Assembly (NCBI GenBank): GCA_964370295.1
Contig: CAYJIR010000043.1
Span: 1 to 13,904 of the forward strand
Direction of reading: 5' to 3'
Length of the DNA: 13,904 nt
Source: JAAYCI01 sp964370295
GTDB taxonomy: Bacteria > Bacillota > Clostridia > Oscillospirales > Ruminococcaceae
Shown: positions 7,037 through 13,904 of the stretch, in pieces
How the letters are laid out: each line of letters starts with the position of its first letter
Position numbering within the stretch: position 1 is the stretch's first letter
Position numbers and translations under genes: made by a program
Notes under the pieces: generated by a model
What the model was told of the DNA's origin: nothing
Databases searched by the model: none
What the model saw: only the letters and a program-made list of their open reading frames with translations

Positions 7037-8212
7037 ATGAAGATGCTGAATTTCGCTGTTGAAGAGTACAAACAAAGGCTTGAAAACACGAAGAAAAGTA
7101 TGCAAGAAAAAGGAATTGAGGTGCTGGTTGTTACCGACCCGGCAAACATGAATTATCTTACCGGGTTCGACGGATGGTCGTTTTATGTGCATCAGGGTGT
7201 ATTGGTGGCTTTGGATCTTGAGCAACCCATTTGGTTTGGACGAGGACAAGACAGCAATGCCGCGCGGTTAACCGCCTGGATTGACGAAAAAAATATTTAT
7301 GCCTATACAGATGATTATGTGCAGTCTCTTACAAAGCATCCCATGGAATATGTGGCAGACATTTTAAAAGAAAGAAAGCAGGATAAAAAAGTAATAGGCA
7401 CAGAGATGGACAGCTATTACTATACAGCACGTTGCCAAGAACGCCTTGTGGCAAGCCTGCCCGATGCTACATTTAAAGACGGTTTGAACATTGTAAACTG
7501 GGTGAAAATTATTAAAAGCCCTGCCGAAATTGCCTACATGAAAAAAGCGGCACAAATTGCAGACCTCTCTATGCAAGTGGCCTACGAAAACGTGGCCATT
7601 GGCACACGCCAGTGCGATGCGGCCGCCGAGGTATACAAGGCGGAAACGGTGGGAACTGCCGAATTTGGAGGCGATTATACAGCCATTATTCCTTTGATGC
7701 CCAGCGGCATTCGCACTTCTACACCGCACCTAAGCTGGACAGATGAACCCTATAAAGACGGCGACACCGTTATTTTGGAGTTGGCCGGTTGCTATCGGCG
7801 CTACCACTGCCCACTGGCCAGAACCATGGTGCTTGGTAAGGCCAACCAAAAGGTAGTCGACCTTGGAAAAACTGTGGCAGAGGGTCTAAGCGCAGCACTT
7901 GATGCCATTAAACCCGGCATGAGGGCCGAGGAGGTAGAGCGTGTGTGGGCAGCCTCTATTGCAAAATCCGGCTTTATTAAAGACAGCCGCATTGGCTATT
8001 CTATGGGCCTGAACTATCCCCCGGATTGGGGCGAGCACACCCTTTCACTTCGCCCGGGTGATACAACCGTGTTACAGCCAGGCATGACGATACACATGAT
8101 CCCCGGTATTTGGCTGGAAGATTGCGGTGTAGACATCAGCGAGTCTTTCCTTGTGACAGAAACCGGCGCAGAGTGCTTCACGTCATTTAGAAGAGAACTT
8201 CTTTTGAAATAA
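7037..8212 (+). CDS. M24-fold hydrolase of the creatinase/ectoine hydrolase type
   Basis: A 391-residue two-domain pita-bread-fold protein, normal in length for creatinase-like enzymes. The N-terminal half carries VTDPANMNYLTG (32-43), FDGWSFYVHQG (44-54), WFGRGQDSNAA (66-76) and DDYVQSLTKHPMEY (92-105). I recall these as marks of ectoine hydrolase (DoeA/EutD), which opens the ectoine ring to N-acetyl-diaminobutyrate. The C-terminal half has a His at 231 (STPH) in the place of the creatinase catalytic His, plus YSMGLNYPPDWGEH and DISES. The usual M24 metal-binding residues are not kept: ELAG replaces the first Asp motif and HCPLART the second, as in the non-metal branch. It is therefore unlikely to be an aminopeptidase. 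GAGGAGG precedes the ATG by eight bases. The TRAP genes follow. Ectoine itself is an inference; another cyclic amidine or guanidino compound is possible. Confidence 0.8.
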   Translation: MKMLNFAVEEYKQRLENTKKSMQEKGIEVLVVTDPANMNYLTGFDGWSFYVHQGVLVALDLEQPIWFGRGQDSNAARLTAWIDEKNIYAYTDDYVQSLTKHPMEYVADILKERKQDKKVIGTEMDSYYYTARCQERLVASLPDATFKDGLNIVNWVKIIKSPAEIAYMKKAAQIADLSMQVAYENVAIGTRQCDAAAEVYKAETVGTAEFGGDYTAIIPLMPSGIRTSTPHLSWTDEPYKDGDTVILELAGCYRRYHCPLARTMVLGKANQKVVDLGKTVAEGLSAALDAIKPGMRAEEVERVWAASIAKSGFIKDSRIGYSMGLNYPPDWGEHTLSLRPGDTTVLQPGMTIHMIPGIWLEDCGVDISESFLVTETGAECFTSFRRELLLK

Positions 8213-8256
8213 GAGGCAGTCGCTTTATCCTTATAAAGCTGAGGGAGTGTGGAAAA

Positions 8257-8784
8257 TTGCTAAAAAAGATAGATATCATCCTTTGTAAAATACAAGAGGC
8301 AATTTTGGGCTTTGCTATTTTGTTTATGGCGGCCGTTTTGATAGGCAACTTTGTGGCCAGGGTTATTTTTCAAAACAGTTGGATTTTTGCCGAAGAATTG
8401 GGCGGATTTGTGTTAATTTTTGTAACATTCATTGGCACAACCATCGCCGCACGCTATGGTGAACATATCACCATGACAGCTTTTATTGACCGCTTTTCTA
8501 TGAAGGTAAAGCTTAAAATTGTGGCTGTTACAAACCTGCTAACCGCGCTGCTCTTTATTGTCTTAGCAGTTTTGGCTGTGCAATATGTGCTTTACACAAA
8601 AGAAATTGGCTTTACCAGCTCGGCCTTACGGGTGCCAATGTATCTTATTTACAGTGTTTTACCCATCAGTTTCATTTTGTCTGCCTGTGAGTATTTAAAG
8701 CACTGTTATGCCAACTTAAAGAAAGGCACTCTTCTGTTTTGCTATGAAGAGGACGTGAAGAAGGAGGAAGAAAAAACAGCATGA
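8257..8784 (+). CDS. TRAP transporter small membrane subunit (DctQ type)
   Basis: A 175-residue membrane protein with four hydrophobic segments (about 13-35, 48-65, 87-108, 126-145), as expected for DctQ. Family-like sequence includes WIFAEELGGFVLIFVTFIGT, with the conserved Glu pair, then ARYGEHI. The TTG start at 8257 is supported by GAGGGAG nine bases upstream. It overlaps the large subunit by four bases (ATGA), the tightest coupling in the operon. With the next two genes it forms a sodium-driven importer of organic acids or zwitterions. The charged C-terminal tail (EEDVKKEEEK) encodes the large subunit's ribosome binding site. Confidence 0.88.
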   Translation: MLKKIDIILCKIQEAILGFAILFMAAVLIGNFVARVIFQNSWIFAEELGGFVLIFVTFIGTTIAARYGEHITMTAFIDRFSMKVKLKIVAVTNLLTALLFIVLAVLAVQYVLYTKEIGFTSSALRVPMYLIYSVLPISFILSACEYLKHCYANLKKGTLLFCYEEDVKKEEEKTA

Positions 8785-10085
8785 TTATCATTTTTGTTGT
8801 CATTTTATTCGTTTGCCTGCTGCTTGGCTTTCCCATTGTATTCCCTCTTGTGGCCTCCTCTCTTTTCTTGTTTTTCACAGAGATGAGCAACGTGGCCCCC
8901 ATTATGCTGGTTCAGCAGTTTTCGGGTGGGGTTTCCTCCTTTGTTCTGCTCGCAATTCCAATGTTTATTTTGGCGGCAGAAATTATGTCTAAAGGACAAA
9001 CGGCTGACAGGCTGGTGAATCTTGTGCAGTCGTTCGTGGGGCATTATCGGGGTGGGCTTGCCATCACAACCGCCGGGGCTTGCACCCTGTTTGGCTCCAT
9101 TTCCGGTTCCACCCAGGCCACCATTGCCGCCATTGGCAGGCCCATGCGCAAAAAAATGTTACAGGCCAATTACAAAGACACAGACATCATGGGTCTTATC
9201 ATCAACGCAAGCGACATCGCCGTGCTAATTCCCCCAAGCTCTATTTTAATTATGTATGCAGTGGTAACGGGAACCTCTGTGGGCGATTTGTTTATGGCGG
9301 GTGTTGTGCCGGGTTTGGTTATCTTGCTGTTCTTCAGCATTTACTCGTGGTATTCTGCCAAAAAGAATGATGTGCCCACAGAGCCAAAGGCCACCTGGAA
9401 AGAACGTGCCGAAGCATTTCGCAAGGCCTTGTTACCCTTGGGTTTTCCCGTTTTGATTTTGGGCGGCATTTATTCTGGCTTGTTTAGTCCCACCGAGGCT
9501 TCGGCTGTGGCCGTGTTGTATGCTCTTATTTTAGAGTTGTTCATTTTCAAATCTATGTCCATTAAAGATCTGCCCAACATTGCTAAGGCCACCGCAAAAG
9601 TAACCGCAGTGGTGTTTGTGCTGGTTGCCTCGGGTGCTGTTTTCTCTTGGGTTATCTCTTTTGCCCAAATTCCGGCCATGTTTACAAGTGCCCTGCTTGG
9701 AACCGATCCATCGGTGTTCCGCATTTTCCTTGTTATCAATATCATTTTCTTTATTGGCTGCATGTTTGTAGACTCGCTGGTTATCATCACGGTGGTCACA
9801 CCTATCTTTTTCCCCATCGCCATGCAGGCGGGCATCGATCCGGTGCTTTTGGGTGTTGTCATCACCATGCAGTCGGCCATTGGCTGTGCCACACCGCCCT
9901 TTGGCTGCAACATTTTCACCGCGTGTGCCTTGTTTAAAGCAGATTACTTAAACGTCATAAAAAAGACCTGGCCATACATTGGCATTTTGCTTGTCATCAC
10001 TTTGCTTATCATGCTTGTGCCGGAAATTGCACTTGGGCTTGGAAACGTGATAGATGGGTTGGTTCTTGCAGTTACAGGGGGATAG
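8781..10085 (+). CDS. TRAP transporter large membrane subunit (DctM type)
   Basis: A 434-residue polytopic membrane protein of usual DctM length with around 11-12 hydrophobic segments. Hallmarks are FVLLAIPMFILAAEIM, GACTLFGSISGSTQATIAAIG, IPPSSILIMYAVVTGTSVGDLFMAG, SPTEASAVAVLYAL, and MQSAIGCATPPFGCNIF near the end, all typical of the substrate-translocating subunit. The start ATG overlaps the stop of the small subunit; AAGGAGG is 13 bases upstream, a long spacing that is tolerable because of translational coupling. It is followed after 38 bases by the binding protein. Confidence 0.93.
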   Translation: MIIIFVVILFVCLLLGFPIVFPLVASSLFLFFTEMSNVAPIMLVQQFSGGVSSFVLLAIPMFILAAEIMSKGQTADRLVNLVQSFVGHYRGGLAITTAGACTLFGSISGSTQATIAAIGRPMRKKMLQANYKDTDIMGLIINASDIAVLIPPSSILIMYAVVTGTSVGDLFMAGVVPGLVILLFFSIYSWYSAKKNDVPTEPKATWKERAEAFRKALLPLGFPVLILGGIYSGLFSPTEASAVAVLYALILELFIFKSMSIKDLPNIAKATAKVTAVVFVLVASGAVFSWVISFAQIPAMFTSALLGTDPSVFRIFLVINIIFFIGCMFVDSLVIITVVTPIFFPIAMQAGIDPVLLGVVITMQSAIGCATPPFGCNIFTACALFKADYLNVIKKTWPYIGILLVITLLIMLVPEIALGLGNVIDGLVLAVTGG

Positions 10086-10123
10086 CAGTTCTCTCTTAAC
10101 AGATAATAAATAGGAGGTTCGTT

Positions 10124-11323
10124 ATGAAAAAAAGATTGATTTCAGTTATGAGTGCATTGGTGTTGGTTTTCTCTTTGGTTGCCTGCTCCAGCGCCGAGCC
10201 GGCTGCAGATGCTTCTGCAGGGGGCACCAGTGGTGCCGGTGCTGATAGTGGTGCTGCAGCAAGTGGCGAAACAATCAATATTCAGTTTGCCCACGAAGAA
10301 TCCCCGGGAAGCTACCAAGATTTGTATGCCCATAAGTTTGCCGAATTGATCTCGGAAAAAACCAATGGCCAAATTGAGGTGGAAATTTTCACCATCGGCC
10401 AAATTGGCAGCGACCAAGACCTTGTGCAACTTTTGCAAACAAACAGCATTCAAATGTCTTGCTCTACACCGTCCATTAGTTCCACGATTATTCCCGAGGC
10501 ACAACTGTTTGACTTACAGTTCATTTTCTCGGACGATATCAATGTAAACGCCGAAATATTAGCCACCAGCACCGCATTGAACGAAACACTTACTGGCATT
10601 TATGCAGACAAAGGGATTATGGTGAGTGGATACTGGACCCCAGGGTTCAATGTGTGGACCGCGAACAAGCCGCTTGAAACTTTAGAAGATTTTGATGGCT
10701 TTAAAATTAGAACCATGGAATCTCCCTTGCTTTTGGCAGATTACATCGCCTATGGTGCAAACCCCACCCCCATGCCATTCTCTGAGGTGTACTCCGGCTT
10801 GCAACTGAACACCATCGACGGCCAAGAAAATCCCATTTTCTATGTGCAACAAAACAATTTGTATGAAGTGCAAGATTATATCACAGACTCAAGACATTCG
10901 TTGTATGTGGTGGCCACGTTGATTAACCCCGAATTCTACAACTCGCTAAGCCCCGAGTTACAAAGTGCCATTGATGAGGCTGTTGCAGAAACCAACGAGT
11001 ACTCTGTAGGGATGCAACAAGAGTTGAACGACGGTGCCATTGATGCCATGTTGGAGGCAAAACCTGACCTTACCATTTTAGAGTTGACTGACGAAGAGAG
11101 AGAAAGATTTAGGCAAGAGGCACAAACTGTGCAGGCAGAATATATTGAGTTGGTTGGTGCCACAGGCGAAGAAATGTTAAATACTCTGCTTGAAGAAGTG
11201 GCTGCCGCCGATGGTGGCGCCGATGCCGCAGGCGAAGAAGAAGCCGCTCCTTCTAGCGAAGCCGCTCCTTCTAGCGAGGCCGCTTCTTCCAGCGAGGCAG
11301 CTCCTTCCAGTGAAGCAGCCTAG
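10124..11323 (+). CDS. TRAP transporter substrate-binding lipoprotein (DctP type)
   Basis: A 399-residue extracytoplasmic binding protein. The signal peptide ends in the lipobox LVAC (Cys21), followed by an Ala/Gly/Ser linker to about residue 48. The DctP domain spans about 51-355 and keeps the ligand signature GFKIRTMESP (192-201), whose Arg196 is the expected contact for a substrate carboxylate, and MPFSEVYSGLQLNTIDGQENP (217-237 region). Two oddities stand out. It is lipid-anchored, where many TRAP binding proteins are free in the periplasm; this suits a Gram-positive cell. It also ends in a low-complexity acidic tail of EAAPSS repeats (about 356-399). AGGAGG precedes the ATG by six bases. 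The carboxylate-binding Arg fits ectoine or another carboxylate. Confidence 0.92.
   Translation: MKKRLISVMSALVLVFSLVACSSAEPAADASAGGTSGAGADSGAAASGETINIQFAHEESPGSYQDLYAHKFAELISEKTNGQIEVEIFTIGQIGSDQDLVQLLQTNSIQMSCSTPSISSTIIPEAQLFDLQFIFSDDINVNAEILATSTALNETLTGIYADKGIMVSGYWTPGFNVWTANKPLETLEDFDGFKIRTMESPLLLADYIAYGANPTPMPFSEVYSGLQLNTIDGQENPIFYVQQNNLYEVQDYITDSRHSLYVVATLINPEFYNSLSPELQSAIDEAVAETNEYSVGMQQELNDGAIDAMLEAKPDLTILELTDEERERFRQEAQTVQAEYIELVGATGEEMLNTLLEEVAAADGGADAAGEEEAAPSSEAAPSSEAASSSEAAPSSEAA
11240..11320 (+). repeat. 18-bp tandem repeats encoding the binding-protein tail
   Basis: Four and a half units of 18 bases. The first two (11240-11257, 11258-11275) are identical, GAAGCCGCTCCTTCTAGC, and the next two differ by silent changes and one Pro-to-Ser change. 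They encode repeats of EAAPSS right up to the stop codon. The unit length keeps the frame. Confidence 0.9.
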
Positions 11324-11337
11324 TTAAGGAGGACAGC

Positions 11338-12069
11338 ATGATAATAAAAGGAGACGAAGGCCGTCTTGCCTATGGTGAAGCCATTGGAATTTTAAGTTTA
11401 GATTTTTACGCGCCGCACATTCCGGGTGATGTAACCAATGCCAGCACCTACGCCTTCCCCGTGCGCTACGAGCCGGTTATCGGCCTTACTTTTGACAAAT
11501 TGCTAAACCGTGATAAAAGCGTGTTTGATATTTTGTTGGCGTCAGCAAAGCGTCTGCGTAGCTTTGGCGTGAAAGCCATCACGGCAGATTGTGGTTTTTT
11601 TGCCCTTTTCCAAGAGGATTTGGCCAGTGAAATGGATGTTCCGGTTTTTCTTTCCAGCCTGCTTCAAGTGCCATTTATGAACAGCATCATTGGCAAAGAT
11701 GGAAAAGTGGGAATCGTCAGCGCGGTGGGAGAAAACCTAAACGACAAAGCCTTTCTTTCATCGCTGGGAATTGAGTATGATAAAGTGCGCATTAAAGGCC
11801 TGGAACACGGAACGCATTTCCCGGGCTTTGGCGTACACGAAGACGGCATCCTAAATGTAGAGGGTGTGCGAGATGAAGTGGTGCAAGCGGCCGTGGAACA
11901 CATTCAGGAAGACCCTTCCGTGCGTGCCATTTTGCTGGAGTGCAGCATGATTCCCCCCTATGGCAAAGCGGTGAGCGACGCCGTGAATGTGCCGGTCTTC
12001 GATTTTATCACAATGACAAACTATGTGTACAGCACCTTGGTAAAAAAGGAATATACCGGTTTTATGTAA
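11338..12069 (+). CDS. Asp/Glu racemase-superfamily enzyme
   Basis: A 243-residue cytoplasmic enzyme of the Asp/Glu/hydantoin racemase fold. Two Cys in the expected places, Cys85 (ITADCGFF) and Cys202 (LLECSMIPPYG), form the acid/base pair of cofactor-free racemases. The N-terminal block GILSLDFYAPHIPGDVTNAST and FPVRYEPVIGLTF recalls family members found next to TRAP transporters and amidohydrolases. AAGGAGG precedes the ATG by five bases, and it lies 14 bases after the binding-protein stop, closing the operon. In known ectoine gene sets of Proteobacteria, EutA belongs to the same superfamily, but I cannot say this is its ortholog. Racemase, epimerase and decarboxylase or isomerase activities all occur in the superfamily. 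Confidence 0.82.
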   Translation: MIIKGDEGRLAYGEAIGILSLDFYAPHIPGDVTNASTYAFPVRYEPVIGLTFDKLLNRDKSVFDILLASAKRLRSFGVKAITADCGFFALFQEDLASEMDVPVFLSSLLQVPFMNSIIGKDGKVGIVSAVGENLNDKAFLSSLGIEYDKVRIKGLEHGTHFPGFGVHEDGILNVEGVRDEVVQAAVEHIQEDPSVRAILLECSMIPPYGKAVSDAVNVPVFDFITMTNYVYSTLVKKEYTGFM

Positions 12070-12079
12070 GTAGATGCCT

Positions 12080-12110
12080 GCTGAATGAACCCCGGCGGGG
12101 TTTATTCAGC
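12080..12110 (+). terminator. Terminator-like hairpin after the catabolic operon
   Basis: GCTGAATGAACCCC (12080-12093) and GGGGTTTATTCAGC (12097-12110) pair over 14 bases with one G-U pair around a GGC loop. The tail inside the stem, TTTATT, is a weak U-run, so a shorter AACCCC/GGGGTT stem could end transcription. It sits 10 bases after the racemase stop. A second stem, CCACCGC (12112-12118) with GCGGTGG (12124-12130), follows at once and runs into the repeat. Confidence 0.6.
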
Positions 12111-12120
12111 CCCACCGCGA

Positions 12121-12325
12121 TATGCGGTGGCCATAAATGTGCTAAAACAGCACTATTATGGGGCATATCTTGATGCACTCCACTGTGTTTTCGCCTTTTA
12201 TATGAAAAGGCGAAAACAAAAGTGCAAGGTTTTTGTATGTGAAATGGAAAAAACCTTGCACCTTCTCAAAAAAAAGACCTTTTGTAATATGTATATGCCT
12301 TTTTTTGTTTGTCCAGTGAGCATTA
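12121..12325 (+). repeat. Hairpin-rich dispersed repeat, copy 2
   Basis: A 205-bp relative of copy 1 in the same orientation, from TATGCGGTGGCC to GCATTA. The stems are kept although the sequence has drifted. The middle stem is longer here, 14-bp arms (12186-12199, 12205-12218) against 8 in copy 1. The third stem keeps 13 bp (12222-12234, 12249-12261). The first stem carries two mismatches. No ORF is present. It separates the catabolic operon from the SHMT-like gene. Confidence 0.85.
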
Positions 12326-12376
12326 AGTAGATGCGGTAGCTTAGAAGCTCCCCAAATGTGAACCGAATTTCTAAAA

Positions 12377-12448
12377 CATACAAACACCTTGCTTGCAAAC
12401 ACTTTGCTTTTATCTACAAAGTTATAATACAAGCAGGGTGTTTGTATG
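12377..12448 (+). promoter_or_regulatory. Large dyad around the promoter of the SHMT-like gene
   Basis: CATACAAACACCTTGCTTG (12377-12395) and CAAGCAGGGTGTTTGTATG (12430-12448) are reverse complements over 19 bases with one wobble. A nested pair, ACTTTG (12401-12406) and CAAAGT (12417-12422), lies inside, just before TATAAT. The left arm would not be in a transcript starting about 12435, so binding of a dimeric or looping regulator to DNA is the simplest reading. No U-run follows on the + strand. Confidence 0.6.
12423..12428 (+). promoter_or_regulatory. TATAAT -10 element of the SHMT-like gene
   Basis: A perfect TATAAT with no good -35 hexamer 16-18 bases upstream and no TGn extension. This is typical of a promoter that needs an activator; the surrounding dyad would be its site. 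The start codon is 50 bases downstream. Confidence 0.5.
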
Positions 12449-12477
12449 GAAAATAGGCAAGTTAAAAGGAGACCGAC

Positions 12478-13707
12478 ATGACATTTCATTCCGCAAAAGA
12501 CATAAAAAATCTTTTAAAAAAGCATCTAAGTTACAGGGAAGGGTGCCTTAACCTAATTGCTTCTGAAAACTATTCTTCCGATTTTGTGAGAGAACAGCTG
12601 ACCAGTGATTTAAACAACCGCTACGGCTGCTATGAAACCAACCACCCGGAAAATAGGGAGTATACAGGCAACCGCTATATTCATGAAATTGAAATGGCCA
12701 CACAAGCTTTGCTTGGAAAAGTGTTTAAGGGCAAGTATGTAGATTTGCGCCCCATCAGTGGCCATGTGGCCGGCATGTCTGTTGTGTTGGCTTTGTTAGA
12801 GCCGGGCGACTTGGTGATAGAAGTGGCCTTGGAAGATTGGGGCCATGGGCTTGTGGGGCCTATGTGTCAAATTAGCCAACTGGATGCCACGATTCAAGTG
12901 GAATACATGCCGTTTGATAAAAACAGGGCAGTAGACTTAGAGGCCCTTATTGAACAGGCGCGCCGCTTGCGGCCTAAATTGATTATTTTTGGCGGCTCGG
13001 GCACCCTGTTTCAAGAGCCGGTGAAAGAGTTTAAAAAGGTGGCGGATGAACTGGGCATCCTTGTGGCCTATGATGCCGCCCACGTAACCGGTCTCATTGC
13101 CGGTGGGGTGATGCAAAACCCACTAGAAGCAGGTGCCGACATTATGTTTGGCTCCACGCACAAATCGTTTCCGGGGCCACAGGGTGGCTTTGTTGTTTCC
13201 AACCGGGCCGACCTAATGGAAAAAGTGGGCAACACGCTTTCTCCCTCTATTGTCACCTCCCACCACATCAACCGCTTGCCGGCATTGGCGGCTTCTCTTT
13301 TGGAGATGGACACTTTTGGTGCCGATTATGCACAGCAAATTGTGTGCAACACAAGGGCATTAAGTGCCGCGCTGAGCTCTTGTGGTTTCCGCTTGTGTGG
13401 TGCCGAAAGGGGATACAGCGAAACACACATCATTTTGATGAATGCAGAAAATTGTGCCTTGGAGCTGCCTGCTGCAAAGTATCTTGAACAATCGAATATC
13501 CTGTGTTCTGACGATTTTTCAGGCCAATTGCCCGAGGTGCGTTTGGGCACACAAGAGATCACACGCCGAGGCATGAAGGAAAAAGAAATGAAAGACATTG
13601 CACAATTTATGAAACGTGCTTTGTTCGACAAAGAGAGCCCGGCTGCCCTGTGTGAAGAGGTGGAACGATTTAGCCGCAGTTATGTGGGAACAGAATACAC
13701 ATTTTAA
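12478..13707 (+). CDS. Divergent SHMT-like PLP-dependent enzyme
   Basis: A 409-residue fold-type I PLP enzyme related to serine hydroxymethyltransferase. Shared features are LIASENYSS (26-34), SGHVAGMSVVLALL (94-107), DAAHVTGLIAGG (199-210), the PLP lysine in GSTHKSFPGPQGG (Lys229), and RLGTQEITRRG near the C-terminus with the Arg that binds the substrate carboxylate. Several SHMT hallmarks differ: the usual TTTHKTLRGPRGG is changed, the Tyr-rich loop reads NRYGCYETNHPENREYTGNRY, and the HGGHLTHG-type segment is EDWGHGLVGP. A folate-independent aldolase or a transferase with another acceptor is therefore possible, and I would not call it glyA. AAAAGGAG lies six bases before the ATG. It has its own promoter and is separated from the operon by a repeat. 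Confidence 0.85.
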   Translation: MTFHSAKDIKNLLKKHLSYREGCLNLIASENYSSDFVREQLTSDLNNRYGCYETNHPENREYTGNRYIHEIEMATQALLGKVFKGKYVDLRPISGHVAGMSVVLALLEPGDLVIEVALEDWGHGLVGPMCQISQLDATIQVEYMPFDKNRAVDLEALIEQARRLRPKLIIFGGSGTLFQEPVKEFKKVADELGILVAYDAAHVTGLIAGGVMQNPLEAGADIMFGSTHKSFPGPQGGFVVSNRADLMEKVGNTLSPSIVTSHHINRLPALAASLLEMDTFGADYAQQIVCNTRALSAALSSCGFRLCGAERGYSETHIILMNAENCALELPAAKYLEQSNILCSDDFSGQLPEVRLGTQEITRRGMKEKEMKDIAQFMKRALFDKESPAALCEEVERFSRSYVGTEYTF

Positions 13708-13795
13708 TTTGGATGCGCGTGCCACATAGGTGGTGAATATCTCCTCTTTTTTAGGCCGAAAAAGGTGAATCAGCCTCGCCTTACATACAGTTTAC

Positions 13796-13849
13796 AATAC
13801 ACGGTTTCCTACACTAGACCATTTTGTCAAGTGTAGGAAACCGTGTATT
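13796..13849 (+). terminator. Hairpin with 20-bp perfect arms downstream of the SHMT-like gene
   Basis: Arms 13796-13815 (AATACACGGTTTCCTACACT) and 13830-13849 are exact reverse complements around a 14-base loop. It is 88 bases after the stop codon. Only TTT follows, so it may be a weak terminator, an mRNA 3' stabiliser or an element end; it abuts the third repeat copy. Between 13708 and 13795 I see only T/A runs and no gene. Confidence 0.55.
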
Positions 13850-13904
13850 TAATGCACAGTGAACAAACAAAAAATAACATATACATATGCCCCATAAAAG
13901 TGCT
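13850..13904 (-). repeat. Third repeat copy, inverted, internally shortened and cut by the window end
   Basis: Read on the minus strand it gives AGCACTTTTATGGGGCATAT, then GTATATG, a T-run, TTGTTCACTG and GCATTA, matching both ends of copies 1 and 2. Compared with copy 2 it lacks the roughly 122 bases 12169-12290, including the second and third stems; the junction lies at a repeated ATAT. Its other end lies outside the window. Confidence 0.75.

Noticed and set aside
11240..11320. CRISPR-like or satellite array
   Set aside because: The 18-bp units are tandem without spacers, in frame, and encode the protein tail of the binding protein.
12478..13707. Plain glyA call
   Set aside because: The PLP fold matches, but several substrate- and folate-site motifs differ from canonical SHMT.

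Overview
The window looks like chromosomal DNA of an anaerobic Firmicute, probably of the class Clostridia. This is inferred from strong AGGAGG-type ribosome binding sites, several TTG starts, moderate base composition, two lipoprotein-type binding proteins and the transporter families present. I cannot name the genus. All eleven convincing genes lie on the + strand; I saw no RNA gene, CRISPR array or transposase.

Layout. (1) 1-158: end of an unseen upstream region, with a doubtful 42-codon remnant. (2) 159-3704: a LysR-type regulator closed by a long symmetrical hairpin, then a methionine-type ABC importer: ATPase (metN-like, without the usual C-terminal sensing domain), permease (metI) and lipoprotein (metQ). 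A 209-bp hairpin-rich repeat sits between metI and metQ. (3) 3705-4116: terminator, AT-rich gap, a near-consensus sigma-70 promoter with possible operator sites, and a structured leader. (4) 4117-12069: a catabolic operon: GntR/FCD regulator, M20D amidohydrolase, EamA permease, an M24-fold enzyme of the creatinase/ectoine-hydrolase type, a three-part TRAP importer (small membrane, large membrane and binding subunits) and an Asp/Glu-racemase-fold enzyme. (5) 12070-12477: terminator-like hairpin, a second copy of the repeat, and a promoter region inside a large dyad. (6) 12478-13707: a divergent serine hydroxymethyltransferase-like PLP enzyme. (7) 13708-13904: a 20-bp-arm hairpin and a third, inverted, internally shortened repeat copy running off the end.

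How it may work together (inference): the TRAP system imports an organic acid or zwitterion such as ectoine or a similar cyclic amidine or N-acyl amino acid. The M24-fold enzyme hydrolyses a C-N bond, the M20D enzyme removes the acyl group, and the racemase-fold enzyme acts on the product or a side product. The GntR protein probably senses the substrate or an intermediate. If correct, this would be an ectoine-like degradation route in which an M20D deacylase takes the place of the AstE/AspA-type DoeB. The most unusual non-coding feature is the modular repeat family, present three times in 11.3 kb.
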